Shown: positions 35,761 through 48,120, counted from the first letter of the stretch. The stretch: 64,000 bases of DNA from Hyparrhenia diplandra (GCA_015847255.1 JADLZK010006483.1:1-64000), one strand, 5' to 3'. The notes: generated by a model not told the origin, from the letters alone. A program made the numbers and translations.

Positions 35761-38700
35761 GCAGTGAGACGACGCTTTTTTCCCAGAAAGGAGGAAATTC
35801 TCCATGGCCTCCTTGTTGACATCGACGCAGCGGACCCGTGAAGGCGACTCGCAGCTCATCGAAAGACACGGGCGTCCTCGCGTGTGCAGCCTCAACCTCA
35901 ATGCCCATCTTCATGAGTAGCACCGCCCGGCTTGATCCTCCGGCTTTGAGATGAACCACGGCGTGTTCTTGCTGCGCCAAACGGCGCCCGCCTAGGCATG
36001 CTTGGCGGCTCGCGCGGCGGTTTGGTCTTTGGCGCAACGTGGGCGGTCGATTGCATGGGAGGCCGAGAGTCTTCGTGGAACGAGGCGATAAATTCATCTA
36101 CGGAAGGCGCCGTGAAGATACTAACGCCTCCGGGCCGTTCCGCCAAGGCGCGCATAGGAGACTCCAAGCCGCTCCGAGGCGTAACCATCTCCCACCTCGC
36201 AGAACGACCATTCTACCACCGGTCTTTGAATCCGAGGCCGGCCGTCAAGGGCAACGGTCGGCAAGCTCCGAGTCGAGGCTCGCCCGACCACGAGTCATGC
36301 TGGCAAGGGCCACGCTTCTCCGGCCCATCAACCAACACTAAGCGACCCGGTTGGATGTAGCCCAACTCGGTGTCCACGCTAGCCGCCCACCGAGTCTCCT
36401 TACCAAGACCGGTGAGGCCGCGGTGGCCGCACTACCGCGGTGTGGGGCCACCATGATGAATCTGTGGACAAACCGCATGGGAGCTCCCGGATTGCCGCGA
36501 AGATGAGAGAGCATGGGCGAGGTAACGACATGACGCGATCGCGACCGCACCGCCGCCTGCGGTGTGGCGTATTCCGTAGCCGCTGACTTTGGGCACCCAA
36601 CTTTGTCTCCCGCAGGGCCTAGCGGCAAATCAGCGCCCTCCCGAGATTGTGACTGTGCTCGCCATAGAGATCATGGCCTCGGACGTTCGGCTGCCGAGGG
36701 TGCACGCAGTGCATCTCCCACCTTTCCTCCGGCTCGGCCGCTTTCCTGGACGCAGTGAGTCGGTGACGCGTGACTCGAAAGCGGAACCGCCGGGCGTCCC
36801 GGTCGGCCGCCACGCTGGCCGCCCATGGCCGAGCCGCTGTGTAGTCCTTGCCGCCGTTTCTCGTCGCCGCGCGCCCTCGAGTCAGCGCCCCTCGGCGTCG
36901 CGTCGTCGGGCCCACGCATGTGGCCCACCCACGGATGGCGGAGGGCACGCGGATCTCAGCGATGCGTGGGGGCCGCGGCCGCCCCTCGCCCGGCGGCCAT
37001 GGCGACTGTGGTGGCGGGGGTCGGGTCGGTGGAGCTCCCAAGCTCCTTGTCCGTCACGGCGTCGGCCGGTTGGCTGGATTGTCCTGGGGTGATCGTATCG
37101 CCAGCGTCACCACCACCATCGGCACGCCATCACGCCACCATGACGCCATCATCACGCCACCAAAGTCAGTAGGTGATCTGGCGGCGGTGTGGACCCGATC
37201 TGGGCGGCAACCACCCTTGCCTTGACAAGGTAAGCGCGGCCCAGCGAAGAAAACTGTAGCGACGCCCGGGTTGGGGATGATCTACGGAATACGAATTAGG
37301 GCTGCGGCGGGATGAAGCTTCGGGTGCAAGCACCCGCCGCGTGAACATCTCCTGTGTCATCCTCGGGCAATGTGTCGCGGAAGTCCGTCAGGCCAATGCT
37401 GCAAAGAACACGACCAGTGCGTCACGGGCCGACCCGGATGTCCACTGGCGTCTGCGGCGGCGGACGAAGAAGGCGGCGATGGCGGAACGAGCGTCGGCGC
37501 GGCGGCGGTCGCGCCGCCATGGCCGCCGGATGAGATGCGGCGAGACTCCCCGGGCGCAACGCAGAACGCTAGCTGTCGGTCGGCGCATTCTCCCGGCGTA
37601 ACGATGAAGTCCTCCGGTTCGTGCGGAGCGAACATCGACGTCGTTGCCGCTGATCTCGAAAATGCTCGGTGAGGTAGGTGTAGATGGTGGAGACGCAATG
37701 CACATCAGCGCGCGCCGACGGTGCAAACGAGCATGCTCGAGCCTCCTCCGCCGCTCGCATGTCCGAGTGCGCGGCACGATGACTGAGCGGGGTGCGTAGG
37801 GCGCGGAGGCGCTGTCGTCGCCGCGGTGCTCGGAGTCCCCTACCATTCCCCCACCGACCTCATGGCGTGGGGGCGGCGTGGCGGAGGAGTGGCGAGGCCC
37901 GGTGAGAACGGGAACGCTGGCCACCTCCCCGCTGACTGCGGGAGCGAGCCACCGACCGCCAAAGGGACGAAGCTGGCCGAATTGTCGCCAGGCGTGGCCG
38001 GCGCTCACGCTGGGCGGGCGAGAATCTTCCTCCCGTGATCGGGAGCGGGCGACGCTTTGGCCCCCCGTGGACGCGCCGGAGGGGGCACTCGGCGTAACTC
38101 CGATGCTCCCTCTTCCTTGCACCGCAGTACCGCTAAGGGACGTATACATGCAGCACTCAAAATGACCGTGGCGCGCAGGCGCTTGAAACACATACCGACG
38201 CAGGTCCGCCGTGACCGCCACGGGCGACGCGGGCGGCTGGCGACCCTTCCCCGCACGCACGGGCCGCGACTGAAGAACCCCGCCAAAGATCTCGCCGCCA
38301 CGCCTTCTCGCGGGTGAGCCGGGCGGCGGGAGAGCTGAGGTGAGGCCGCGCACCTGGCCACGGGTGATGGACAATGCCGGGCGTAAGAAGCTTGCGCCAG
38401 GGGCCATGAAGCTGACGTGGCCTACCGGCGTCGGGCGGCGGCGGCCGGCTGCGAGCAGCAGGGCGCTTGGAGGCAGGAGGCGGCCACCTCCTTTCCCACT
38501 GCGTGAAGGAGGCGGTGTGAGCGTGGCAGTCGGCATCCCCGAAGGTCGTCGTCGGGGTCGGTGAGGGCGGCCGCCCAAGTAGTCAGTCGGGTGCGCCCTC
38601 ACCAAAGCCTCGCCACTTCCTCGCCCCCGGGAGCGGCGGGGAGGAACCTCGGCCATGGGTAGGGGCGGGGGGCTAGCGACGCGCGGGTGGTCGACAGTGC

Positions 38701-38814
38701 CGGTGGGCGCTGCCGTGGCTGGGGTGAGCCGCCGGGCGGGCGGTGCCGGCCGCTAGGCTGGGGTTGGAGCTCGGCGGGGAGAGGCTGCGTCGCGCTCTGA
38801 ATCAATCAGGCATC
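35761..38814 (-). pseudogene. LINE ORF1 and 5' region
   Basis: Very GC-rich. A 422-codon open frame (38656-37388) is Pro/Arg/Ser-rich and not recognisable as a whole. At about 38190-38150 the frames hold CFK...L.A followed in another frame by GHFECC, i.e. a CX2CX4HX4C zinc knuckle split by small indels, as in plant L1 ORF1 proteins. The long open frame may be partly a composition effect. I infer that ORF1 lies here, with poor resolution. Confidence 0.5.
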
Positions 38815-38827
38815 ATAAGTAAATACT

Positions 38828-39072
38828 AAGTATATCGGTGTTGTATTAGGTCACATTGTGGCGGGGCACACGCGTAGTTGATGGCGGGTGTCGTTCACGA
38901 TGGGTTGGGGCGCCCGTGATAGGGCATCGTCTTTGGGAGGTGTTATTCTTAGATGGGGTTGGGGCTCTACACAGGGTTCGATCCTTAGGTGTCGTCGTTG
39001 TGCACGTTCGGGGCAACCGGGTCTCGCGATCGCCGGTAAGGCCGCTGTCGAGGCCCGGCGCCTCAACCCAGC
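38828..39072. other. Short unassigned segment
   Basis: Sequence between the LINE duplication and the solo LTR. It is the pre-insertion flank of both; no coding or repeat feature recognised. Confidence 0.5.
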
Positions 39073-41015
39073 TGAAAGGTCCTAATGGCTAGAGTGGGGT
39101 GAATAGGCTATTAAAAATTCTACAACAACACTTAAGCAAACCGGTTAGTAAATAAGGCTAAGCGTAATAAAGCGATGCTAGCACAACTAGCTATGCAAGC
39201 CACCTACACAATCAATTCTAGGAGGTGTCTATGATCTCTAGTCACACAAACTAAATCTCTATGTCAATCCTAGGTGAAAGCACTACACAATTAGAGCGGG
39301 AGCACCAACAAGATCAAGTACAACTACTCAAGCTAAACAAGGTATACAAGAGTAAATGCAAGAGTAGTGGTGATCGATATCGCCGATGTAGAGTAGACGT
39401 GGAAGCCAATCACCAAGTCAATAGAAATCTCCAACGAGCTCAAACACGATTGACAAGATGATTTAACCCAGGAGGTTCACGTGCTGCTTGCCGCAAGACG
39501 CTAGTCCCCGTTGTGGTGATACACCCACTTGATTATTCACAAGCTTAATGGCCGGTCTCGAATCCACGGTGGGAGCTCAATGAATCACTCACAAGAGGGG
39601 ATCCACAAGCCACGAGCAATCCACTAGTGACTCCTTTCGCGAATCTCCGCGGGGTAAGGATGAACCCCTCACAAGTCCACCGGTGTGGCCTCGAACAAAC
39701 TCCAATCGAGCTCAACACCTCCACGAACTCCAAGCCGCTAGGGAATCAAGCAAATTCGAAGAGAAACGAAATCCATAGACTCCTCCAAGGATCAAGTGCC
39801 TCTAGATGCAATCAACTAGCTATATGCACTTGAATCTCACTCAATCTCACCAAGGATCAAAGTTAGGCAAGAGAGATGAGTGGAGGTGATTTTCTCAAAG
39901 CTCACAAGAGAGTTAGAATAATCAAATGTGCAAGAGAGATGTCCCCAAGCCCGCCCAAACACATATATATAGAGCCCACTCCAAAATATGATTGTTGGGA
40001 TTCAAACACCTCTGTCGAACAGCCGCCCAGCAGCCGCCACGGACGCATCGATCCGCCGAGTGCAAAATGGTAGCGACGCCGACACGCCGGCGCCGGGCGG
40101 CGTAGCATCCGCGCCGAGGTCCCCGTGTGGAACCTCTCTAGGCTAGCGTCCGGGCGCCGGACGCCGCTAGGCGTGCATCGGTTGTCGTTCGGCCCGAGCC
40201 CATGTCATGTGCGGCCGGAAGGCGGCATCAAAACCCTAGCGCCGGCGTGCGTTCGTCGGATGCGCCCAGCGCACGATTCATCACCGGGCGGCAGCACCCT
40301 ACGGCCGGGACGCGCCGGGCGCTACAATGCCGGCGTCGGCGCGGCGATTGAAGCTCTCCTTCGTTGCTACGTCGTCGCCTTTTCTTCAACTTGCTACCCG
40401 ACAAGTATACCATCTTGAGCACGAGGGTTAGCAAGATATCTTCGACAAATTGCATCCGGCTTAATAGAAAATAGGCATCTCATTTTCTTAAAAGCGCCGA
40501 ATCTCGCCTCGCAAGCTCGGCGGGAGCGTGAGCGGTTCCCAAACCCAACTCAACCCTGCAAACCGCCGCCGCCTTTGCAAATGTGCCAACACCACCAAGA
40601 GTACATCTCAATGTGCAAGTGTGTTAGCAATTTCACAACCAATTTCAAAGGCAAAGTTAGTGCACTAGATTCCAAATGCATATGCAAGTCAATATGAACC
40701 TAGAGGACTTCATCATCGGATTAGCCGTGCCATTCCCTCTTCATAGTCGGCTATCTATCCAAAATGTGATCGCACTCTCTATAGTGTCTTGATCACCAAA
40801 AGCAAACCCTATCAAGTTATACCTTTGCCTTGATCTCCGGGTCCTTTCCTTTCCAACACGTGAGCTCGAAGATCCACCATGTCCATCATCAACGTCCATG
40901 TCCATGATCATGTTGCTCCACATCATCCATGCAATCCTATCTCTTAAGCACACTTAGAGTAGAGGATTAGCATAATAGAGTGTCCTCAATTATCAAAACC
41001 AAATATGAGATTTCA
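39073..41015 (-). mobile_element. Solo copia LTR (1943 bp), CCAGC duplication
   Basis: Begins TGAAAGGTCCTAATGGCTAG and ends AAATATGAGATTTCA, and is flanked by CCAGC on both sides (39068-39072 and 41016-41020). No internal retrotransposon sequence adjoins either end, so it is the product of LTR-LTR recombination. Closely related LTRs are at 48382-50102 and 50103-51586, and an inverted fragment is at 17190-17625. The strand is inferred from the related LTR beside a primer-binding site at 48381. Confidence 0.92.
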
Positions 41016-42710
41016 CCAGCACGCACCGCTCGGGCTCAGGGGAAGATGGGGTCGCGCTGCTCGGGCCGGGGAAGTAGAGTGGGGCAGCACCGCTCATGGA
41101 GGAAGGTGGGGGTGTTTCTGGCGGAGGGGGTCGCCGCCAGAAACGCCTCGCTGGAAGGTGGCATGCTAACAGCGTGGGAACGCACGGGATGCTGATTTGT
41201 CGCGCGGCAAATGGGCGGCGTTGGCATGCCATCATGGCACAATGCATATGGGCTCGTGTGCGGCCCTATACCATCAACGACGATAAATCAAACGGTTTCT
41301 TGTTGGAACCCGAGCCAATGACATTTCTCTTTCGTTGCCACATCGGGCCATGACACATCGGCAAAGGATCCGCGACCGACCACCCAGCCAACGGCGACTT
41401 GTGCCCGATCTTTGAAATCCCTCCCGCCCGCTGAGCTGAGAGTCCATAGAGCTAGTGTGGGCTAGGAGTACGCGCTTTCATGGCCATGGACCGACCTTTT
41501 GGTAAAGGCCCGACAGTGACGGCGCACTCTCATCCGTATCTAGAGCCTAGAGTGATAGTATTGACCAATTCTCACGTGGCGGAAGAGACAACCCCCCTTG
41601 TCCCCATGAAATGAAAATTACGTAGAATAGAAAAAAAATTATTGTGGCGACAAAGTGCCAAAGGAAAAGGGGCAATCGTCATCGCCAGTATTACCTGTTT
41701 CTCTTGATTTTGGCTTGTGCTCACTTCGACTTATTTCAGTTTATTCTCTCTCATAGAATATTATTAAATCCCGAAATCAAGAAAAACGGCTCTAAATGAG
41801 ACAAGGTAGGCGGGGCAAGGCGGGGGATGGGCGAAGTAGAGCTGCCTCGGCTCAACCTACCACCCATGAGAGCGAGACAAGGTGGACGGAGAAATTATGA
41901 AATATGACCCGGTATTCGCAAGCCGCCGAAATTTGACCCGAAATTCGCATGTCTTATGAAATATGACCCATGTCGCCGAATCGTTATGAAATCTAGTCTT
42001 TTTGGACGAGGGGAACGCCAACATCGTGTGCTCCACGTCGGTACTGACGTTGCCCAGCTCTCTCCTCACTCCTTCATCCCATTGACACGTGGCCGCACTT
42101 GTCAGCTTCGTTTGGTACCTCCAACGAGGACACACATAGGGCCAGCAGCGCTCGCCGGTGGGCGTAGTGCGTGCGGCAGGACTGCTTGCTGCGGTCTGTT
42201 GGCCTCGCCGAGAAGGCCACACCAAAATTGGCCAAATCGTGTTATGTTTGGGTGGAGAGGTGTCCGGCGGGCATGGCAATCAAAATTGGCCAATGACAAT
42301 GCGTGAGGAATAGTCGGCTAGCTAGCTTCCATGTCTAGCTAAGTGCGTGAGGAATAGGATGGAGGTGCAGCCCGCCTCCCGCTTCCATGTCTAGAACGGA
42401 CTAGTACCAAAATGAATGGGTGCCTTGCTAGCTTGCCAAGCTAAGCGGCACCGCCGATTCTGGCGGCGGCCCGGCGGCCAACAAGGCCGCTTCGCGCCCA
42501 AGAAGGCAAGGGGTAGCGGCGAGACCTTGAGCGGCTTCTTCAAGACGGATATGAGGTAGGAGATGAAGGCGACAAGTGGGGTCCACATGTCAATGGACAA
42601 AGGAGCTCGCATCGCGTCGCTCCCCACGCGGGGTGATTTCGGACGGGCCCGACCCGCCGCACTCTCCCTCCCCGCTCCTCCGCCTCTTCTTTGCCCGGCT
42701 GCCGGTCTTG
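41016..42710. other. Unassigned sequence between solo LTR and truncated copia
   Basis: No recognised coding sequence. The reading frame at 42391-42710 that continues from the copia integrase is GC-rich and is not copia protein. It is foreign sequence fused by truncation. The segment 41875-42010 is a repeat shared, in inverse orientation, with 52943-53045. Confidence 0.45.
41875..42010 (-). repeat. Dispersed repeat, inverse of 52943-53045
   Basis: In reverse complement the segment contains GATTTCATAACGATTC, CATGCGAATTTCGGGTCAAA, TTTCGGCGGCTTGCGAATAC and TCATATTTCATAATTTCTC. The same series with a few mismatches and one roughly 20-base gap occurs on the plus strand at 52943-53045. Family not recognised. 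Confidence 0.75.
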
Positions 42711-43684
42711 GCCGAGTTCCATTTTGAGAGCCTTGGGTTTCATCAAATTCAACATCATGAACCTCTTCAAGCTTGCCACTACCCAAGTTCCAAACTCTAT
42801 ATGCTTTGCTTGTGGTTGAATATCCAACTAGGAAACCTTCATCACACTTCTTGTCAAACTTGCCCAATCTTGTGCCTTTCTTGAGAATATAGCATTTGCA
42901 TCCAAAGACTCTAAAGTAACTAATGTTGGGCTTCCTTCCATTGAGTAACTCATATGGTGTCTTGCCAAGCATTCCATGGCAATAGAGTCGGTTGCTACAA
43001 TAGCAAGCCGTGTTGATTGCTTCGGCCCAAAAGGAATGGCTAACATTGTACTCACTAAGCATTGATCTTGCCATTTCAATCAAAGTTCTATTCTTCCTCT
43101 CAACTACACCATTAGATTGAGGAGTGTAGGTTGGTGAGAATTGATGTCCAATTCCAAGCTCATCACACAACTCTTCAATTCTTGTGTTCTTGAATTCACT
43201 TCCATTGTCACTCCTAATCTTCTTGATGGATGTCTCAAACTCATTTTGAACCCTCTTGACAAATGTCTTGAAAAGCTCAAACACATCATTCTTGTCATGC
43301 AAGAAGAACACCCATGTGTATCTAGTGTAGTCATCAACTATGACAAAACCATACTTGTTGCCACCAATGCTAGAGTATGATGTTGGCCCAAACAAGTTCA
43401 TGTGTAGCAACTCAAATGCCTTGCTTGTACTCATTATGCTCTTGGTTGGATGTGCATTGCCATGTTGCTTGCCGGCTTGACATGCTCCACAAGGTTTGTC
43501 CTTCTCAAACTTCACATCATCCAAGCCTCTAACCAAGTCATGCTTCATCAACTTGTTCAATTGCTTCATTCCAACATGACCAAGCCTTCTATGCCACAAC
43601 CACCCTTTGTTAGCCTTTGAGAGTAAACATGTTGTCAACTTGGCTTCTTTTGAGTTGAAATCAACAAGGTAGAGATCACCATAT
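42711..43684 (-). pseudogene. Copia pre-integrase and integrase
   Basis: One long open stretch from 43638: GWLWHRRLGHVGMKQLNKLM (GAG-pre-integrase), the zinc-binding CGACQAGKQHG and the integrase core. SDNGSEFKN and NGVVERKNRTLIEMARSML supply the second Asp and the Glu of the DDE triad. The first Asp is lost: the usual HMDLFGP reads HMNLFGP (codon AAC, about 43400). Frame is otherwise open for over 300 codons, so this is the best preserved protein among the transposons here. Past about 42715 the frame enters unrelated GC-rich sequence. Confidence 0.88.
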
Positions 43685-44290
43685 CTAAATCCCTTTGAAG
43701 ATCATGTTTGCACCATCACCACTAACCACTTCAACTTCTTGACTTGTGAATATGCACTTGTAGCCATGGTCACAAAGTTGAGAAACCGATAAGAGATTGT
43801 AATCAAGATGATCAACTAGCAACACCTTTGACAAACTCTTCTCTTGGGTAATTGCAATCTTGCCTAACCCCAACACATTGTCTTTCTTGTCACCTCTATA
43901 TGAATCATCGGTCATCACCTCATCAAGCAATTGGTTGGGAGTCAAATCCTTCAAGTTTGACCTCACTAGCACGGTGATGAACATCCCAAACCGCTCGGGC
44001 AAGCACCTCAAGAACTTCATGTTGAAGGTCTTGTCCTTGATCTCTTCTCCTAGAGCATTTAGATCATTCACCAACACTTGCATGCGGTGAAACATCTCTC
44101 GCACGCTCTCATCTTCTTCCATCTTGAAGCTATTGAATTGCTCAAGCTTTATGTATGCCTTGGCTTGCTTGACGCCTTCGGTGCCCTCATAGCACTCTTC
44201 TAGCTTCTTCCAAATGTCATGGGCAATGGTGAGTGTCTTGACTTGCTCAAACACTCTATCATTGAATGCCTCATGGAAAGCACTCACGGC
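43685..44290 (-). pseudogene. Copia gag, C-terminal part, and protease remnant
   Basis: Continues gag after the solo LTR: SAFHEAFNDRVFEQVKTLTI, then WKKLEECYEGTEGVKQAKAY and FLRCLPERFGMFITVLV, the UBN2-type gag domain. After DDSYRGDKKDN it jumps to VLGLGKIAI and LDYNLLSVSQLC, the distal protease/pre-integrase boundary. The knuckle and protease active site are therefore deleted. Confidence 0.85.
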
Positions 44291-47200
44291 TGTAGGGTTG
44301 AGATGGGGACTAGAGGGGGGGTGAATAGTCCTTTCTAAAACTAATTGCTTGCCGGCTAAATGGATATAATGCGGAATTGTAACTATTCGTTTAGCCAAGA
44401 CTTCACCCCCTCTAGCTATGACTCTAAATCACCTCACAAAAAGATCCTACACAAAGCAAATGAGGTGATAAGCCTAGCTTGAGCTCCTAACCGTTTCTAT
44501 TGCAAGGTCACACAAACCTATGCACTAGTACTTCAAACAAGGGTGAGCTCCTACACAATTCTAATGAGCAAAAGCACAAAAGCCAAACCTAAGCTCACTA
44601 GATGCACTAAGGACAAGGCGACACACGCCCTAACCCAAAGGCTCAAATTACTTAGCTACACAAACTAAGCAAAGCAACTAACAAGCTACACAAGCTAGTA
44701 ATTGCAAGAGCTACTCCACAAGCACAAGCACAAGGTATATATGAATGTAAATACGAAGTTTGTGATTTGGAGAATGCAAACCACCGGAGAAGAGTAGACA
44801 AGTTGACACCTGGTGAATTTTTACGGAGGTATCGGAAGCTTGCCAACTTCCCCTACTCCTCGTTGTGTCGACCAACACCTTGGGTGGTTCCTTTGGTGTT
44901 TTCACCTAGATGGTTCTTCGATTGTGATTCTCAGATCACTTGCCCCTCAAGCCACGCCCGCAAGGCACCGCAAGACACCACTCTCAAGTGAGCCTCAAGG
45001 CACCGCAAGACACCACACACACAAGGGAGGTACTCACCGACATGCTCTAGTAGTGATGCTCTTCACGATCCCCCGAGGTGAGCTCGAACCTCTCACAAAT
45101 CCTCCTTGAGCACCGCACAATCTCCGTTTCGTGCTTCATTTAAGTCTCTTGCCACCAAGCCGTCTAGGAGGTGGCAACCTCCAAGAGCAACAAGCACACC
45201 GGCTTGCAACACGATCACCTAGTGCCACAAATGCGATCTCTCAACGCCGAATGCACTAGAATCACTCCTCACTTTGATTTGGATGAACACTATCAATCAC
45301 AAGTGAGTGAGTGTTGGTATTTATTAAGTGCAAAAAGAATATAAAGGGTTCTGCAAAGCGCCTAAGAATAAATATACCATTGTAGCTTTTACCGGGAGTA
45401 TTCAGTATCGTTATTTATATTTTCCACGGGGAAGCAAGGGTAAAGACTATGATAAATCAAAATCATGTATCTACTAACTCAATATACCAACTAAACTAAA
45501 GTGGGGGGTAAATAATGTATATGATGTGCATGATAATTAATAGCATTTAACCAGGAGAATATTATAATATAGAGTAGATAACTAGGTCGAGAGGACAACG
45601 GGAGAGGTCTAGGTTCCTGAATACTTCTCTAGTACTTTGGTTCTATGATAACAATTATTCTAATACACTTTGGAGCAGATGTACCGTCCCGATCCTCGAA
45701 AAAAGACGGGAAAGGGTGATCGGAGGAAGGCCGCCAAAAAGCTCTCTGAAGCACCAACCCGAACGTGGTGGATTACAAAAAAGACTGACAGGGCTGTCAC
45801 CCCTGGGGCTACCACAACTAACCGTGGGATTGGGCGCAACCTCGGGTAACCTATAGCCTAGACACCACGCCTACACTATAAATTACTACTCTAGCTACCT
45901 AGCATAACTAGAGCCCTCAATACGACGGAGATCCCATGCAATAGTATAATAACTATATCAATAACATGAAAGGCATAAAAGTACTAGAAAAGATATATCT
46001 AATTATGGCATAAAGTCTAAAAGAGTTGAGATACAAAGATATACCCGAACGCTGAAGACTTCTCGAACCGAACGCAGCGTTCCGCTCTCCCTAACTCTCT
46101 ACTAGATCTATTCTATTACATTGTAGCTGTCTAATCTAATTCTCTAATATTAACGAGAGAGACCATCCATTCATGGGACAACTCTCAAGTCAAACGGTGC
46201 CCGGCTCCTAGGGGTGTAGGGTTACATATATAGGGGTCTTCTTTTTGTCCCTTCGCCTTCAAAGGCGATGTGGTACTAATGCGGTGTTGGATCTTGATCC
46301 ATCTCGTGCTTTTAACCGACGCCCTCGGATCAAACCGACATCAAAGCGACCGGATTAGATTGCGTCTTAGAGGCGGTGGAGGAACGTTCTGGGGAAACAG
46401 GGACAACTTGGGGGCCAAGCCGAGCCCGATCGGCCCGATATTTGGGCCGATCGGCCCGAGGTGGGTCCCACGGGCCCCGCGACGCGTCGTGGCACGGAGT
46501 CTTCTAGATGATGTTTTCTTGGGTGTTAAGCTTCGTTCACGTCGGGTGTATTCGGAGCCTTCTAGTCTTGTTTCGGAGTTGGATTGCGTTACGTCCACGT
46601 CCGGTCGTATGACACGCTAATTGCGGTGTTTTTACATTTAAGTCCTCGCAAATCACAACTTTACCAAAACTCATGGAAATCATTAGTATAAACCCCTAAT
46701 AAGGTTATCTAATTATATTTTAGTCCTTTTCCATGTTTAGTTGACAATTAAAAGTATACGTTAACATGTTTCAACAAAGGAGAGGGCTCTCAAGCACCAC
46801 AACACAAGCCACCAAGGCCCAAGTGTGCTCGGCACCGAAACAAGTCGGGTATGTGGTGTATAAATAGCCCCAAGTCAAATAGAGCCGTTGGGAGGAAAAA
46901 GAACACTCTGGCGCTGACCGGACGCACCGGCCCAGGACTCACCCGGCCGAGTCCGGTCGTGAGTCCGGTCACAACCGGCAAGGTTCCCGCCCGGCCCACG
47001 GTGACAACTCCTCCACGCGTTCGGTCCTTTGGTTCGGTCGGTACCGGAAGCATCCGGTCAAGCGTCCGTCGACGGCGTCGGCTAAAATCCCCAAAACATG
47101 CTCTCTGCCGGGCGCACCCACCGGGCGTCCGGTCAGCGAGCCGTGCTTCCGGTCACAGCGTCCGGTCGGGATTTTTCACAAGCGTCCGGCCGCCCTTTTC

Positions 47201-48115
47201 TGCGCGAAACTCCATCGCCTTTGCTTCGACATGCTATCCAACAAGTATACCAACTTGAGCACGAGGAATAGCATGTTTTCACCACCAACTTGCATCGGCG
47301 CAATAGAAAATAAGCCTCTCATTTTCTAAAAGCGCCGAATCCGCCTCGCAAGCTTCGGCGGGAGGATGAGCGGTTCCCAAACCCAACTCAACCACCGCAA
47401 TCACCGCCGCCTTTGCAAATGTGCCAACACCACCAAGTGTACATCACCATGTGCATGTGTGTTAGCATTTTCACAATCATTTCAAAGGGCGGGTTAGCTC
47501 TTAGCACGCCACTCGATCCTAACATATCGCAAAGTTAAATCGCTCAAGTGGCACTAGATGACCGATATGCAAACAAGTTTGCCCCTCTTGATAATACGGC
47601 CATCTATCCTAAGCCCGGTCATAAACTTCTCTAAGCTCCTCATGACCGGCGAAATGAAATGCCCTATAGGTTATACCTTTGCCTTGCGCATTTCCATTAC
47701 GCTCCATCTCCAAGTGCCGATGCAACACATGCACCAACACGATCACCAAATGATATGATCCACTTCATATCATCACGTGACACTATTGGTCCATCGATCT
47801 TGACCTCACTTGCTCTTCACCATTGCGTCGGTTCGAAGTTCGGGCGCCAAGTCTTGCCCAAGCTTCACCGCCTCGCGGTCCATCGCTTCACGCCTCGACT
47901 TGCCCTTCACACTTGCAACCGGGTCCATCAAGCCAAGCCTTGTCTTGATCTTCACCACCTTGGTCACATGACTCCATGTCATGTTTCATATGCAATAAAG
48001 CTCCTTCATTGCGTCAAGCACATGTGAACTAATCTCCTGTGTATTATCTCAATCACACATTATTAGTTCACCTAATATTGTCACTCAATTACCAAAAACC
48101 ACAAGGGACCTTTCA
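44291..48115 (-). mobile_element. Solo LTR inserted in gag, ACGGC duplication, itself interrupted
   Basis: Begins TGTAGGGTTGAGATGGGGAC and ends CCACAAGGGACCTTTCA, with ACGGC on both sides (44286-44290 and 48116-48120). The reading frame of gag resumes across the duplication (NDVAV then SAFHEAF), which confirms the boundaries. Its right half (about 47260-48110) resembles the LTR family at 39073, but the left half differs. A 1.46-kb insertion at 45315-46777 interrupts it. Without this the LTR is about 2.36 kb. Confidence 0.85.
45315..46777. mobile_element. Probable solo LTR nested in the solo LTR
   Basis: Starts TGTTGGTATTTATTAAGTG and ends AACATGTTTCAACA, so TGTTG/CAACA form short inverted ends. 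There is no protein-coding signal, and the middle is GC-rich with repeated GATCGGCCCGA words. Flanks resume LTR-type sequence on both sides. No clear target-site duplication was seen (GTGAG on the left, AAGGA on the right), so the ends are approximate. Confidence 0.5.
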
Positions 48116-48120
48116 ACGGC

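Larger units (their letters stand above)
32117..38814 (-). mobile_element. Near full-length L1-type LINE (6.7 kb)
   Basis: A non-LTR retrotransposon with its 3' end at 32117 (poly-A tract, seen as T on the plus strand) and its 5' end at about 38814. The 13-bp repeat ATAAGTAAATACT flanks it exactly (32104-32116 and 38815-38827). Domains in order on the minus strand are a GC-rich ORF1 region, endonuclease, reverse transcriptase and RT zinc-binding domain. All frames carry multiple breaks, so the copy is inactive. Confidence 0.9.

Noticed and set aside
37388..38656. A 422-codon open frame as an independent gene
   Set aside because: It lies wholly within the LINE (13-bp duplication at both ends), is Arg/Pro-rich by composition, and the ORF1 zinc-knuckle remnant shows the true frame is broken.
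44291..44398. N-terminal extension of the copia gag frame beginning at 44398
   Set aside because: The ACGGC duplication shows these codons belong to the inserted solo LTR; the real gag start is the ATG at 48324.
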